DNA of 64,000 nt from Arthrobacter sp. FB24 (GCF_000196235.1 NC_008541.1:2914001-2978000), one strand, 5' to 3'. Shown: positions 36,653-46,518, counted from the first letter of the stretch. The notes: generated by a model from the sequence alone, not told the origin. Translations and numbers: made by a program.

Positions 36653-39600
36653 ATGACTTTTCATATTTCCTACCCCGCCGAGCTGCCGGTTTCCGAGCGC
36701 CGCGAGGACCTGATGGCCGCCATCGCGGCCAACCAGGTGACGATCATCGCCGGCGAGACCGGCTCCGGCAAGACCACCCAGATCCCCAAGATGTGCCTGG
36801 AACTGGGCCTGGGCGAGAACGGACTGATCGGCCACACCCAGCCGCGCCGCCTTGCGGCCCGGACCGTGGCGGAGCGCATTGCCGAGGAACTCGGCGTCGA
36901 GATCGGCCAGGAGGTGGGCTTCCAGGTCCGCTTCACCGGCGAGGTCAGCCGGTCCACCAAGGTCAAGCTCATGACGGACGGCATCCTGCTGGCGGAAATC
37001 CAGCGGGACAAGCTGCTGCGCAAGTACAACGCCATCATCATCGACGAGGCCCACGAGCGAAGCCTCAACATCGACTTCATCCTCGGGTACCTCAAGCGGA
37101 TCCTGCCGCAGCGCCCCGACCTGAAAATCATCATCACCTCCGCCACCATCGATCCCGAACGGTTCGCCAAGCACTTCGGCACCGAGGAGGAGCCCTCCCC
37201 GATCATCGAGGTGTCCGGACGGACATTCCCGGTGGAAATCCGGTACCGGCCGCTGTCCCAGCCGGCGGGCGGGGTGCCCGGCAGCGGAGACGATGACGAA
37301 GCTGTCGCGGCCTCCGACGACGAACTCGAGGAGGACCGTGACCCGCTTGACGCCGTCTGCGACGCCGTCGACGAGCTGGCGCTCGAAGCGCCGGGCGACA
37401 TCCTTATCTTCTTCTCCGGCGAGCGCGAAATCCGGGACGCCGCCGAAGCGCTCAACGCCCGGATCCAGTCCAACCGGCGGCTGGCCGGCACGGAGGTTCT
37501 CCCCCTCTTCGCCCGGCTGAGCCTGCAGGAACAGCACAAGGTTTTCCACCCCGGCAGCAAACGACGGATCGTGCTGGCCACCAACGTCGCTGAGACGTCC
37601 CTCACCGTGCCCGGCATCAAGTACGTTGTGGACACCGGCACGGCGCGCATCTCGCGTTACTCCCACCGGACCAAAGTGCAGCGGCTGCCGATCGAACGTG
37701 TGTCCCAGGCTTCGGCCAACCAGCGTTCCGGCCGCTGCGGCCGCGTGTCCGACGGCATCGCCATCCGGCTCTACTCGGAAGACGACTTCGAGTCCAGGCC
37801 GCAGTTCACCGACCCGGAGATCCTGCGCACCAACCTCGCGGCAGTCATCCTGCAGATGACCGCCATGGGGGTGGCCCGCGGGCCCAAGGACGTGGAGAAC
37901 TTCCCTTTCGTGGAGCCTCCGGATTCACGCGCCATCAACGACGGCGTCACGCTCCTGCGCGAACTCGGCGCCCTGAGCGCCGCCCGTCCGCAGGGCGCCG
38001 CGGGCGCTGCCGCTGGCAGGAACGGCGGCGGACTGACCGCCGTCGGGCAAAAGCTCGCCCAGCTGCCGGTGGACCCGCGGCTGGGCCGGATGATCGTTGA
38101 GGCGGGCAAACGCGGCTGCGTCCGCGAGGTCATGATCCTCGCCGCTGCGCTCACCATCCAGGACCCGCGCGAGCGCCCGACCGACAAGCAGCAGCTCGCC
38201 GCGGAGAAGCATGCGCGGTTCCGGGACGAGAACTCGGACTTCACCGGTTTCCTGAACCTCTGGAACTACCTCCAGGAGAAGCAGCAGGAACTGTCCTCCA
38301 CGGCCTTCCGCCGGCTCTGCCGCGCCGAGTACATCAACTACCTGCGGGTGCGGGAATGGCAGGACCTCTTCGCCCAGCTTCGTCAGCTTGCCCGCCCGCT
38401 GGGCATCAGCCTGGACAACAAGCGGCTGGCCGACCCCGTGGGCAACCATGAGGGAATCCATATAAGCCTGCTCTCCGGCCTGCTGAGCCACATCGGCATT
38501 CTCGACGAGCGCAAGCGCGAATACGCCGGCGCCCGCGGCAGCCGCTTCGCGATCTTCCCAGGCTCGGCGCTGTTCAAGAAGTCCCCCACCTTTGTGATGG
38601 CCGCCGAGCTGGTGGAAACGAGCCGGCTGTGGGCCCGCGTCGCCGCGAAATTCGATCCGCTCTGGGCCGAACAGGTGGCGCCGGACCTGGTCAAGCGCAG
38701 CTACAGTGAGCCGCACTGGTCCAAGAAGATGGGCTCCGTGATGGCCCACGAAAAGGTCACCCTGTATGGAGTGCCCATCATCCCCAGCCGCCGGATCAAC
38801 TACGGCAAGGTGGATCCGGAGCTGTGCCGGGAACTCTTCATCCGGCATGCCCTCGTCGAGGGCGACTGGCAGACCCACCACAAGTTCTTCCACCGCAACC
38901 GTGCCCTGCTCCAGGAGATCGAAGAGCTTGAGGCGCGGATGCGGCGCCGGGACATCCTGGTGGACGACGAGACACTCTTCGAGTTCTACGACGCCCGGAT
39001 CGGCAAGGACGTGGTGTCGGAGCGGCACTTCGACAAGTGGTGGAAGGAAGCACGCCAGCAGGACCCCGCCCTGCTGGACTTCGACCAGTCCCTGCTGATC
39101 AGCGAAGACGCCGACGCGCTGGATGATTCGGCCTACCCGAAAACCTGGCTGCACAAGGGCTTCGAGCTTCCGCTGAGCTACGAATTCCATCCGGTGGCGC
39201 CCGGCTCGCCGCCCAACCCGTCCGACGGCGTCACCGCCGAGGTTCCGGTGCTCTTCCTGAACCAGCTCGACGACGCCGCCTTCCGCTGGCTCATCCCCGG
39301 CCAGCGCGTGGAACTGGTCACGGCCCTGATCAAGTCGCTGCCCAAGCAGGTGCGGAAGAACTTCGTGCCCGCCCCGGACGTCGCCCGCCAGGCGGTGGCG
39401 GCACTGGAGGCGGACTTCGATCCGACCGCCGACGATCTCGAACCTTCACTGGAACTGGTCCTCCGCCGGATCCGCGGACAGGTCATTCCGCCGGGTTCGT
39501 GGAACTGGGATGCGGTGCCCGCCCACCTCAGGGTGAGCTTCCGCGTGGTTGATGCCCAGGGCAAGGTCCTGGATGAGGGCAAGGACCTCGCGGCACTGCA

Positions 39601-40633
39601 GGAACGGCTGGCCCCGGCCACCCGGCGGGCGATCGCCGAATCCCTGGGGGCAACCCCAGTGACGACAGCCCCGAAGGGTGCACAGGGCAGGAAGTCGGCG
39701 GAGGCACCGAAGAACACCGGCACCTTCACGCCGTCCCCAAACGGTGCTGTCGCACCCGGCTTCGCGGAGAAGGCGGGGCTGACGGACTGGACCTTCGGAA
39801 CCGTCCAGCGACAGGTCCAGGGCATGGTGAAAGGACACACCGTCACCGGCTACCCCGCTTTGGTCGACGAGGGCACGTCCGTTGCACTGCGGCTGTTCCA
39901 GACCCCCTCCGAACAGGAACAGGCCATGCGCGGCGGCGTCATCCGCCTGCTCGTGCTGAAGGTGCCCGCGCCGGACCGGTATGTCCTGGAGCACCTGAAC
40001 AACACCGAGAAACTGACTTTCAGCCAGAATCCGCACGGTTCGGTGTCCGCCCTGATCGCGGACTGCGCGCTGGCCGCGATCGACAAGCTCACGCCGGCCG
40101 AACTGCCGTGGGACGAGGCGTCCTTCAAGGCCCTGTACGAACAGGTCCGGGCCGAACTCATCGACACAGTGTTCACGGTCACCGCGGTAGTCGAGCGCAT
40201 CCTTGCCAGCACGCGACGGATCGAGAAGCAGCTGAAGGGCACCACGAGCCTGGCCCTTATCAGCGCACTCAACGATGTGAAGAGCCAGCTCGAGCAACTC
40301 GTCTTCCCGGGCTTTGTGGCACGCACGGGCTACGCCCAACTCAGCCAGCTGCCGCGTTACCTGGCCGCGATTGAGAAGCGCCTGGAGAAACTGCCCGGCA
40401 ACGTCCAGCGGGATGCCCTGCACATGGCCGCGGTGCAGGCATTGGAAGACGACTACGATGACGCCGTTTCGGCGCTTCTGCCCGGGCGGCGTGCGGGCGC
40501 TGAGTTAACGCAGGTGCGCTGGATGATCGAGGAGCTGAGGGTGAGCTTCTTCGCCGTCGAACTCGGGACAGCCTATTCGGTCTCCGAGAAGCGGATCCGG
40601 GCGGTATTGAACAAGGCTCTGGCCCCGGCGTAG
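36653..40633 (+). CDS. hrpA: ATP-dependent RNA helicase HrpA
   Basis: A 1326-residue DEAH-box helicase, the size usual for HrpA. The motor domain shows GETGSGKTTQIPK near residue 35, TQPRRLAARTVA, IIIDEAHERSLNIDF near 130, ITSATIDPERFA and ATNVAETSLTVPGI, then QRSGRCGR near 365. The helicase-associated and OB domains follow, and the long C-terminal DUF3418 region specific to HrpA runs to the end. In other bacteria HrpA is linked to resolving stalled ribosomes and mRNA handling. An Asp/Glu-rich insert lies near residue 215-230. It is a single-gene transcript bounded by hairpins. Confidence 0.96.
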   Translation: MTFHISYPAELPVSERREDLMAAIAANQVTIIAGETGSGKTTQIPKMCLELGLGENGLIGHTQPRRLAARTVAERIAEELGVEIGQEVGFQVRFTGEVSRSTKVKLMTDGILLAEIQRDKLLRKYNAIIIDEAHERSLNIDFILGYLKRILPQRPDLKIIITSATIDPERFAKHFGTEEEPSPIIEVSGRTFPVEIRYRPLSQPAGGVPGSGDDDEAVAASDDELEEDRDPLDAVCDAVDELALEAPGDILIFFSGEREIRDAAEALNARIQSNRRLAGTEVLPLFARLSLQEQHKVFHPGSKRRIVLATNVAETSLTVPGIKYVVDTGTARISRYSHRTKVQRLPIERVSQASANQRSGRCGRVSDGIAIRLYSEDDFESRPQFTDPEILRTNLAAVILQMTAMGVARGPKDVENFPFVEPPDSRAINDGVTLLRELGALSAARPQGAAGAAAGRNGGGLTAVGQKLAQLPVDPRLGRMIVEAGKRGCVREVMILAAALTIQDPRERPTDKQQLAAEKHARFRDENSDFTGFLNLWNYLQEKQQELSSTAFRRLCRAEYINYLRVREWQDLFAQLRQLARPLGISLDNKRLADPVGNHEGIHISLLSGLLSHIGILDERKREYAGARGSRFAIFPGSALFKKSPTFVMAAELVETSRLWARVAAKFDPLWAEQVAPDLVKRSYSEPHWSKKMGSVMAHEKVTLYGVPIIPSRRINYGKVDPELCRELFIRHALVEGDWQTHHKFFHRNRALLQEIEELEARMRRRDILVDDETLFEFYDARIGKDVVSERHFDKWWKEARQQDPALLDFDQSLLISEDADALDDSAYPKTWLHKGFELPLSYEFHPVAPGSPPNPSDGVTAEVPVLFLNQLDDAAFRWLIPGQRVELVTALIKSLPKQVRKNFVPAPDVARQAVAALEADFDPTADDLEPSLELVLRRIRGQVIPPGSWNWDAVPAHLRVSFRVVDAQGKVLDEGKDLAALQERLAPATRRAIAESLGATPVTTAPKGAQGRKSAEAPKNTGTFTPSPNGAVAPGFAEKAGLTDWTFGTVQRQVQGMVKGHTVTGYPALVDEGTSVALRLFQTPSEQEQAMRGGVIRLLVLKVPAPDRYVLEHLNNTEKLTFSQNPHGSVSALIADCALAAIDKLTPAELPWDEASFKALYEQVRAELIDTVFTVTAVVERILASTRRIEKQLKGTTSLALISALNDVKSQLEQLVFPGFVARTGYAQLSQLPRYLAAIEKRLEKLPGNVQRDALHMAAVQALEDDYDDAVSALLPGRRAGAELTQVRWMIEELRVSFFAVELGTAYSVSEKRIRAVLNKALAPA

Positions 40634-40659
40634 CGGCCGCCGGGGAACTCCGGCGGCCG
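40634..40659. terminator. bidirectional hairpin between hrpA and the HIT gene
   Basis: A perfect 10-bp GC-only stem (40634-40643 with 40650-40659) with loop ggaact begins directly after the hrpA stop. The flanking genes are convergent, so one structure can serve both. It has no T-run. Confidence 0.65.
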
Positions 40660-40670
40660 GGACCCGACCG

Positions 40671-41099
40671 TCAGGCGACGGGGACGTGATCGCCGTGGCC
40701 GGCCTCGCGTAGCCCCTGGCGGAGCTTTTCGGCATTGGCGTCCAGTTGCGCGGGGTCCGGGTTCTGGTCCACCGAGCCGAAGTCGTAGTCGGCCATGGAG
40801 TTGGACGGCCACACATGGACGTGGAGGTGGTTGACCTCGTAGCCGGCCACGATCAGTCCGGCCCGTGCAGCATCAAATACATCGACCTGGACGGCGCCTA
40901 TCTTCCGGGCTACTTCCATCACGCGGGCCAGGAGGGCGGGCGGCGCGTCCGTCCAGCGGTCCACTTCCTCAATGGGAACAACCAGCGTGTGGCCGTCAGC
41001 AAGCGGGCCCATGGTCAGGAAGGCCACCACGTCCTCGTCCCGCCAGACGAAGCGTCCGGGGATCTCGCCGTTGATGATCTTGGTGAAAACGGTGCTCAT
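40671..41099 (-). CDS. HIT family nucleotide-binding protein
   Basis: A 142-residue histidine-triad protein: FTKIINGEIPGRFVWRDEDV at the start, GHTLVVPIEEVDRW, and the catalytic NHLHVHVWP near residue 98. HIT proteins hydrolyse or transfer nucleoside phosphoramidates and dinucleotides. It overlaps the upstream alcohol dehydrogenase stop by 4 bases (ATGA), so it is translated from the same mRNA; the biochemical link is not obvious. Confidence 0.95.
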   Translation of the reverse strand: MSTVFTKIINGEIPGRFVWRDEDVVAFLTMGPLADGHTLVVPIEEVDRWTDAPPALLARVMEVARKIGAVQVDVFDAARAGLIVAGYEVNHLHVHVWPSNSMADYDFGSVDQNPDPAQLDANAEKLRQGLREAGHGDHVPVA

Positions 41100-42259
41100 G
41101 CGTCTGCCTTTTCCGAAGGGGTTCCGAGGGTACTGGTGTCCAGGACAAAACGATACTTGACGTCGCCTGCCACCATACGGTCATAGGCCTCGTTCAGCTG
41201 CTCCGCACGCACCACCTCGACGTCGGAGACGACGCCGTGTCCGGCACAGAAGTCCAGCATCTCCTGGGTCTCGGCGATGCTTCCGATGAGTGAGCCCGCG
41301 TAGGAGATCCGGCGCCGGACCAGTGTCCCCGGGTTGACTGCCGGCATGGCGCCTGAAGGCAGGCCCAGCTGGAAGAGCGCTCCGTCCCGGCGCAGGGTCC
41401 GGAAGTAGGGGTTGAGGTCATGCGGAGCCGCCACCGTGTCGATGATGACGTCGATGCTGCGGTCCGCGGCCGTCATGGACGCTTCGTCGCGGGACAGGAT
41501 GACGCCGTCAGCGCCAAGCTCGCGGGCCGCGGCCACCTTCGACTCCGATGTGGTGAACACCTTCACCTCGGCACCCATCGCCTTGGCGAGCTTCACGGCC
41601 ATGTGGCCCAGTCCGCCGAGCCCCACCACCCCCACAACGTCTCCGGCCTCAACGCCGAAATGCCGCAGCGGGGAATAGGTGGTGATGCCGGCACAGAGGA
41701 GCGGTGCGACGGCGGCGGAGTCAAGGTTTTCCGGAACCCGCAGCACGTAGCGGCGGTCCACCACCACGGACGTGGCGTAGCCGCCCTGTGTGACGACGCC
41801 GCCGTTGCGGGCATCCACCGCTCCGTAGGTGCCGGTCATGCCGTTTTCGCAGTACTGCTCCAGCCCGTCGAGGCAGCTGTCGCATTCACGGCAGGAATCC
41901 ACCATGCATCCCACGCCCACGAGGTCGCCCGGCGCGAAGTCGTCGACGGCGGGGCCTACCCGGCTGACGCGGCCAACGATTTCGTGGCCCGGCACCAGCG
42001 GGTATTTCTGCGCGCCCCACTCGCCGCGCGTTGCGTGCACGTCCGAGTGGCAGAGGCCGCAGAACTCAATGGCGATCTCGACGTCGTCGTCCTTCGGGGC
42101 CCGGCGGGCGACGGTCAGTGGCACCAGTCCGCCGCCTGCGGCCGTGGCCCCGTAGGCCGCGGCCAGCCGCGGCGGCGCCGGCTGGCTTGAGCCCTGGAGC
42201 GGCGGGGTGCCGGGGAGCGGCTTGGCGAGGGGCGGCGGTACGGGGCGTCCGGGAGTCAT
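41096..42259 (-). CDS. zinc-dependent NAD(P) alcohol dehydrogenase (YahK/cinnamyl-alcohol type)
   Basis: A 387-residue MDR enzyme. The catalytic zinc site is CGLCHSDVH and GHE. The structural zinc site has the four cysteines of CRECDSCLDGLEQYC; the cofactor fold is VVGVVGLGGLGHMAVKLA near residue 215. It reduces aldehydes with NADPH in its close relatives. The first about 30 residues (Pro-rich, MTPGRPVPPPLAK) are extra compared with the family, which begins near the AAAYGATAAG segment; either the start is further in at a non-ATG codon or the extension is real. Confidence 0.92.
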   Translation of the reverse strand: MTPGRPVPPPLAKPLPGTPPLQGSSQPAPPRLAAAYGATAAGGGLVPLTVARRAPKDDDVEIAIEFCGLCHSDVHATRGEWGAQKYPLVPGHEIVGRVSRVGPAVDDFAPGDLVGVGCMVDSCRECDSCLDGLEQYCENGMTGTYGAVDARNGGVVTQGGYATSVVVDRRYVLRVPENLDSAAVAPLLCAGITTYSPLRHFGVEAGDVVGVVGLGGLGHMAVKLAKAMGAEVKVFTTSESKVAAARELGADGVILSRDEASMTAADRSIDVIIDTVAAPHDLNPYFRTLRRDGALFQLGLPSGAMPAVNPGTLVRRRISYAGSLIGSIAETQEMLDFCAGHGVVSDVEVVRAEQLNEAYDRMVAGDVKYRFVLDTSTLGTPSEKADA

Positions 42260-42322
42260 CCTCAGACGCTACCCCCGCCGCCGGCCGGTGCTCCAATCGG
42301 AGCGGTGCTTGCGGCGCCAGCC

Positions 42323-43162
42323 TTAGGGAGCCGCTCCCGTAGCCACCTCGTTGGCGGGGTCATTGGACCACTGCGAAAAGGAGCCTGGATACAGTGCAGC
42401 CGGAAAGCCGGCGATTTCCAGTGCGGCTATTTCGTGCGCGGCGGTGACGCCGGAGCCGCAGTAGACAGCGGTGGGCACATCCGGACTGACGCCCAGGGCG
42501 GTGAAACGCCCGCGCAGCTCCTCCGGCGGCAGGAACCGTCCGTCGCTTCCAATGTTTCCGGCGGTGGGGGCGCTCACAGCGCCCGGAATGTGTCCTGCCC
42601 GCGGATCCACCGGTTCGACCTCGCCGCGGTAGCGCTCCCCCGCCCGCGCGTCCAGCAGGACTCCCCTCCCGGGCCACTGCGCGGCCTGGGCCGCGTCGAT
42701 CACGGGCATCGCTCCGTCGGTCAGCGTGACGTCACCCAGCGAGGCCTGCTCGAGGCCGCCCTCCACGGGGTATCCGGCCGCCCGCCAGGCGGACAGGCCG
42801 CCGTCGAGCAGGAACACCGTGGACATCCCGGCGTTACGCAGCATCCACCACAGCCTGGCGGCAGCAGTGCTGCCTGTGTCGTCATAGGCGACCACGACGT
42901 CGTTGTCCCGGATTCCCCAGCACCGCGCCGATTCCTGGAACTGCTGCAGCGGCGGCAAGGGATGCCTGCCCTGGCAAGGGTCCGCCGGACCCGCCAGCGC
43001 GGTAGGCAGGTCGACGTAGATAGCGCCGGGAATATGCGCCTCAAGATAGTGTTCGCGGCCGTGGGGATCGCCCAGCGCCCAGCGCACATCCAGCAGAACG
43101 GTGCGCCCGCCGGAGGTCATCCGGTGGTTCAGCGCGGACACGTCCATCAGGGGGTTCATCAA
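42323..43162 (-). CDS. sulfurtransferase (thiosulfate/3-mercaptopyruvate type)
   Basis: A 279-residue tandem rhodanese. The N-terminal inactive domain shows VLLDVRWALGDPHGREHYLEAHIPGA; the C-terminal active domain has LLDARAGERYRGEVEPVDPRAGHIPGA and the catalytic loop CGSGVTA near residue 236. CGSGVTA is the loop type of 3-mercaptopyruvate sulfurtransferases. It is divergent from a cysteine desulfhydrase gene across about 107 bases, which suggests the two share control of cysteine-derived sulfur. Confidence 0.94.
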   Translation of the reverse strand: MMNPLMDVSALNHRMTSGGRTVLLDVRWALGDPHGREHYLEAHIPGAIYVDLPTALAGPADPCQGRHPLPPLQQFQESARCWGIRDNDVVVAYDDTGSTAAARLWWMLRNAGMSTVFLLDGGLSAWRAAGYPVEGGLEQASLGDVTLTDGAMPVIDAAQAAQWPGRGVLLDARAGERYRGEVEPVDPRAGHIPGAVSAPTAGNIGSDGRFLPPEELRGRFTALGVSPDVPTAVYCGSGVTAAHEIAALEIAGFPAALYPGSFSQWSNDPANEVATGAAP

Positions 43163-43269
43163 ATCTCCTTTGGTTCGGATGACAGGCTGTCCGGCCGGCG
43201 CACAACGCGGACGGGCAGCCGGTACCCACTGTATCCGCGGACGACCCCTCTCCCGGGTAGGCTGAATTA

Positions 43270-44364
43270 GTGAACAAAATAGGCAACCGGCCGGGCAAAC
43301 AGGACCGGGCGTGGGCGGATGAAGCCGTCCGCAGGATCAACGCCGAAAACAACAGGTCGGCGGACACGCACCTCTACTCTGTTCCGCTTCCGGAGCACTG
43401 GGGCGTCCAGCTCTACCTGAAGGACGAGTCCACGCACCGCTCCGGCAGCCTCAAGCACCGGCTGGCGCGCTCACTGTTCCTGTTCGGCCTGGTCAACGGC
43501 TGGATCCGGGAGGACACCACCATCGTGGAGGCCTCCAGCGGCAGTACGGCGGTCTCGGAGGCCTACTTTGCCCAGCTCCTTGGCTTGCCGTTCGTCGCCG
43601 TCATGACCCGCACCACCAGCCCGGAAAAGATAGCCCTCATTGAGCAGTTCGGCGGGTCCTGCCTCCTGGTGGATCATGCCTCCGAGGTGTATTCCGCCGC
43701 AGAGGAAGTTGCCCGCACCGCCCGCGGGCACTATATGGACCAGTTCACCTACGCCGAGCGCGCCACGGACTGGCGCGGCAACAATAACATCGCCGAGTCC
43801 ATCTTCCAGCAGCTGGCCCTCGAGGAGCACCCGGTCCCCCGCTGGATCGTGGTGGGTGCCGGCACCGGCGGAACCAGCGCCACCATCGGCCGCTACCTGC
43901 GCTACCACCGCCATCACACGGAGCTCGCGGTTGTGGACCCGGAAAACTCCGCCTTCTACCCTGGCTGGCGGGACGGCGTCGCCGGCTTCAGCACCGGTAT
44001 GCCATCCCGCATCGAGGGCATCGGCAGGCCGCGGATGGAACCCAGCTTCGTGCCCGCCGTGATAGACCACATGATCCAGGTCCCCGACGCTGCCTCGGTG
44101 GCGGCCATGCGGCACCTGCGGGACCTGGCGGGGCTGCATGCGGGCCCGTCCACCGGAACCAACCTGTGGGGCGTGTGGCAGCTGATCGCCGGAATGATCG
44201 CGGAGGGACAGCGGGGAAGCGTGGTCTCGCTGATGTGCGACGCCGGCGACCGCTACGCAGGGAGTTACTACAACGAGGAGTGGCTGGCGGCGCGCGGGCT
44301 GGATCCGAGGCCGCACGAGGCCGCGATCAGGGACTTTTTCGATACCGGAAAATGGCGCGCCTAG
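43270..44364 (+). CDS. cds1: L-cysteine desulfhydrase Cds1-like PLP enzyme
   Basis: A 364-residue fold-type II PLP enzyme in the cysteine synthase superfamily. The PLP Lys lies in [11 protein letters not shown] (residue about 61), [12 protein letters not shown] is the phosphate-side loop and [17 protein letters not shown] the Gly-rich cofactor loop. Its characteristic [14 protein letters not shown] and C-terminal [18 protein letters not shown] match the Cds1 group rather than CysK. In mycobacteria Cds1 splits cysteine to H2S, pyruvate and ammonia. The start codon is GTG at 43270. Confidence 0.9.
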   Translation: MNKIGNRPGKQDRAWADEAVRRINAENNRSADTHLYSVPLPEHWGVQLYLKDESTHRSGSLKHRLARSLFLFGLVNGWIREDTTIVEASSGSTAVSEAYFAQLLGLPFVAVMTRTTSPEKIALIEQFGGSCLLVDHASEVYSAAEEVARTARGHYMDQFTYAERATDWRGNNNIAESIFQQLALEEHPVPRWIVVGAGTGGTSATIGRYLRYHRHHTELAVVDPENSAFYPGWRDGVAGFSTGMPSRIEGIGRPRMEPSFVPAVIDHMIQVPDAASVAAMRHLRDLAGLHAGPSTGTNLWGVWQLIAGMIAEGQRGSVVSLMCDAGDRYAGSYYNEEWLAARGLDPRPHEAAIRDFFDTGKWRA

Positions 44365-45016
44365 ACCTCCACGGATTCCCCGCTGGAGAGGTGCGCGTAC
44401 TCGGTGCCGTATTTTGCCCCGAGCCGCTTCACGTGCCCTTCGATCAGGCCGAGTCCGGTTTCGTTGAGCAGGGCGTCGTGGATTGGGAATGCCTTGGCGG
44501 CGCGGACACCAATGACGAAATCCACCACCTCACCCACTTTGTTCCAGGGCGCGTGCACCGGGAAAGGAGTGTCCGGACGCCAATCCCGTCCGGAATCACG
44601 AACGAGTCCCCGGGGTGGTACACGTTGGAGTCGATCAGGTACCCGATGTTCGCCACCACGGGGATCTGGGGGTGGATCAGGGCGTGCTGGCCGCCGAACG
44701 CCTGAACCTCGAAGCCAACGGCGGTGAATGCCTCGCCGGGTTCGACGTCCCTGATCCGGGGGCCGGCAAACGGCGCCTCGGACCGCAGCTTTGCCGCCAC
44801 TCCCGCCGGGGCAAAGACCTGGAGCGACTCATTGTCCCGCAGCGCTGACACCATGGCCGGTACATCGATGTGGTCGCCATGCTCGTGGGTGACCAGGACG
44901 GCTCCGGCCGCTTCGAGGGCCTGCCCGGTTTCGGAGAACGTGCCGGGATCTATCACCAGCACCTGGCCGTCCTTCTCGAGCCGGACACAGGCGTGGGTGT
45001 ATTTAGTCAGCTTCAT
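44361..45016 (-). pseudogene. MBL-fold metal-dependent hydrolase, broken by a one-base frameshift
   Basis: The first about 152 residues are a normal UlaG-like metallo-beta-lactamase-fold protein: MKLTKYTHACVRLEKDGQ, VTHEHGDHIDVPAM (the HxHxDH metal site) and YHPGDSFVIPDGI. After VRTLL the frame turns to unrelated Arg/Trp-rich sequence. The expected continuation (PVHAPWNKVGEVVDFV to the stop at 44361) is intact in another frame. Adding one base to the three-G run at 44560-44562 restores a 218-residue protein ending [10 protein letters not shown]. It is either a recent inactivation or a homopolymer sequencing error; all other features are well kept, which favours an error or a very recent event. 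Confidence 0.88.
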
Positions 45017-45136
45017 GGAGCCAGCCTAGGGTGGGCCGCGCGGCAGTGTCCACGAAGCCGTCCCCGAACCCGTTCGTGAAATCCCGGCTGGTAATCTTGG
45101 ACATTGCCAACACCCCTTAGGGAAGCGAGTCAATCC

Positions 45137-45601
45137 ATGGCCCACGGCGCCAAAGCCGAAGGCACAAAGCTATCCGCACCGGCTTCCGCCGGCGGCCGGG
45201 AGCAGCGTGTCACCAAGCAGCGACTGGCGGTGAGCGCCGCCCTGGATGAGCTGGACGACTTCGTCAGCACCCAGGAGCTCTACCGGATGCTGCAGAACCA
45301 GGGCACCTCGGTGTCACTGGCCACTGCCTACCGGATCCTTCAGTCGCTCGCCGACGACGGGCTTGTCGATGTCCTGCGCAACGGCGAGGGCGAGGCCGTC
45401 TACCGGAGGTGCGCCGTCACAGGCCACCACCATCACCTGCTGTGCCGCAACTGCGGCAAGGCCGTGGAAGTGGAAGCACCTGCCGTGGAGACCTGGGCTG
45501 CGCGGACCGCCGCGGAGCACGGTTACACCGAGGTGGCCCACACCGTGGAGATTTTCGGCCTGTGTCCGGACTGCACGGCCCGCAAGGCCGACGCCGGCTA
45601 A
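45137..45601 (+). CDS. zur: zinc uptake regulator Zur (Fur family)
   Basis: A 154-residue Fur-family repressor. The winged helix spans QRVTKQRLAVSAALDELDDFVSTQEL to ATAYRILQSLADDGLV; the dimer domain carries HHHHLLCRNCGKAVEVE and CPDCTARK, giving two CxxC zinc pairs. Zinc-loaded Zur represses zinc import. Placement convergent with znuACB supports Zur over Fur or PerR. ATG 45137 (MAHGAKAEG) is used. The end of the gene lies in a 33-base tandem duplication. Confidence 0.92.
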   Translation: MAHGAKAEGTKLSAPASAGGREQRVTKQRLAVSAALDELDDFVSTQELYRMLQNQGTSVSLATAYRILQSLADDGLVDVLRNGEGEAVYRRCAVTGHHHHLLCRNCGKAVEVEAPAVETWAARTAAEHGYTEVAHTVEIFGLCPDCTARKADAG

Positions 45602-45644
45602 GAGCCGCCCGGGCTGACGGACGGCGCCGGCTAAGAGGCGCCCG
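45590..45644. repeat. imperfect 22-base direct repeat, period 33, across the zur and znuB stop codons
   Basis: Bases 45590-45611 and 45623-45644 share 20 of 22 positions. The first copy carries the zur stop codon; the second, 33 bases (11 codons) on and in the same frame, carries an in-frame TAA and also the znuB stop on the other strand. Confidence 0.8.
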
Positions 45645-46518
45645 CCCCTGCTGGGAGGACGCGTCCGTTGAGGCCGCGTCCGGCCCGTATGCCGCCAACG
45701 ATCCGGCACACAACGTAGATCAGGAATGACAGCGTGGTCACGTAGGGGCTGATGGGTATCCGGCCGCCGAGGGCCAGCATGATGCCGCCCACGGTGGCGG
45801 TCACCGCGAAGGCCACGCTGAGAATCACCACCAGCGGGGGCGATGAGGTAACGCGAAGCGCGGCAGCGGCCGGAGTGATCAGCAGGGCGAGCACGAGGAG
45901 TGCCCCGACCACCTGGATGGACAGCGCCACGCTGATTCCCAGCAGCACCATAAAGCCGATGCCCAGCGTCCGGACAGGTACGCCGCGGGCTTCCGCCACT
46001 TCCGGGTCCACGCTGGCAAAGGTGAGCGGGCGCCAGATGGCCACCAGCGCAATCATCACTACCAGCGCGGCCGTGGCCAGCACCTGCAGTTGAACTGTAT
46101 CCACAGACACGATCTGCCCCGTCAGGAGGCCGAACTTGTTTGAGGCCCGCCCCTCGTACAGCGACAGAAAGAGAATGCCCAGGCCCAGGCCGAACGGCAT
46201 GATCACGCCAATGATGGAGTTTTTGTCCCGGGCACGGACTCCCATCACGCCCAGGAGCAGCGCCGCGAGCACCGAACCCACCAGGGATCCGAACACGACG
46301 TCGGCTCCGATCAGTAGCGCGAAGGCTGCGCCTGCGAAGGAAAGCTCGGAGATTCCGTGGACCGCGAAGGCGAGGTCCCTTTTCATCACGAACGTACCCA
46401 TGAGCCCGCCCAACAGACCGAGCAGCGCTCCTGCCCAGAGGGAGTTCTGGACCAGGGCCAGTAGCTCGCCGTAGTTGTCAAAATTGAAGATGGAACGCAG
46501 GATACTGTCGAAATCCAT
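45631..46518 (-). CDS. znuB: zinc ABC transporter permease
   Basis: A 295-residue ABC-3 family permease with about eight membrane helices and the family segments LLGGLMGTFVMKRDLAFAVHGISELSFAGAA and VALSIQVVGALLVLALLITPAAAA. It forms the channel for ZnuC-driven zinc import from ZnuA. Its ATG follows the znuC stop with no gap. The last residues (LPAGAGAS) are encoded in the direct repeat shared with the zur 3' end. Confidence 0.93.
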   Translation of the reverse strand: MDFDSILRSIFNFDNYGELLALVQNSLWAGALLGLLGGLMGTFVMKRDLAFAVHGISELSFAGAAFALLIGADVVFGSLVGSVLAALLLGVMGVRARDKNSIIGVIMPFGLGLGILFLSLYEGRASNKFGLLTGQIVSVDTVQLQVLATAALVVMIALVAIWRPLTFASVDPEVAEARGVPVRTLGIGFMVLLGISVALSIQVVGALLVLALLITPAAAALRVTSSPPLVVILSVAFAVTATVGGIMLALGGRIPISPYVTTLSFLIYVVCRIVGGIRAGRGLNGRVLPAGAGAS

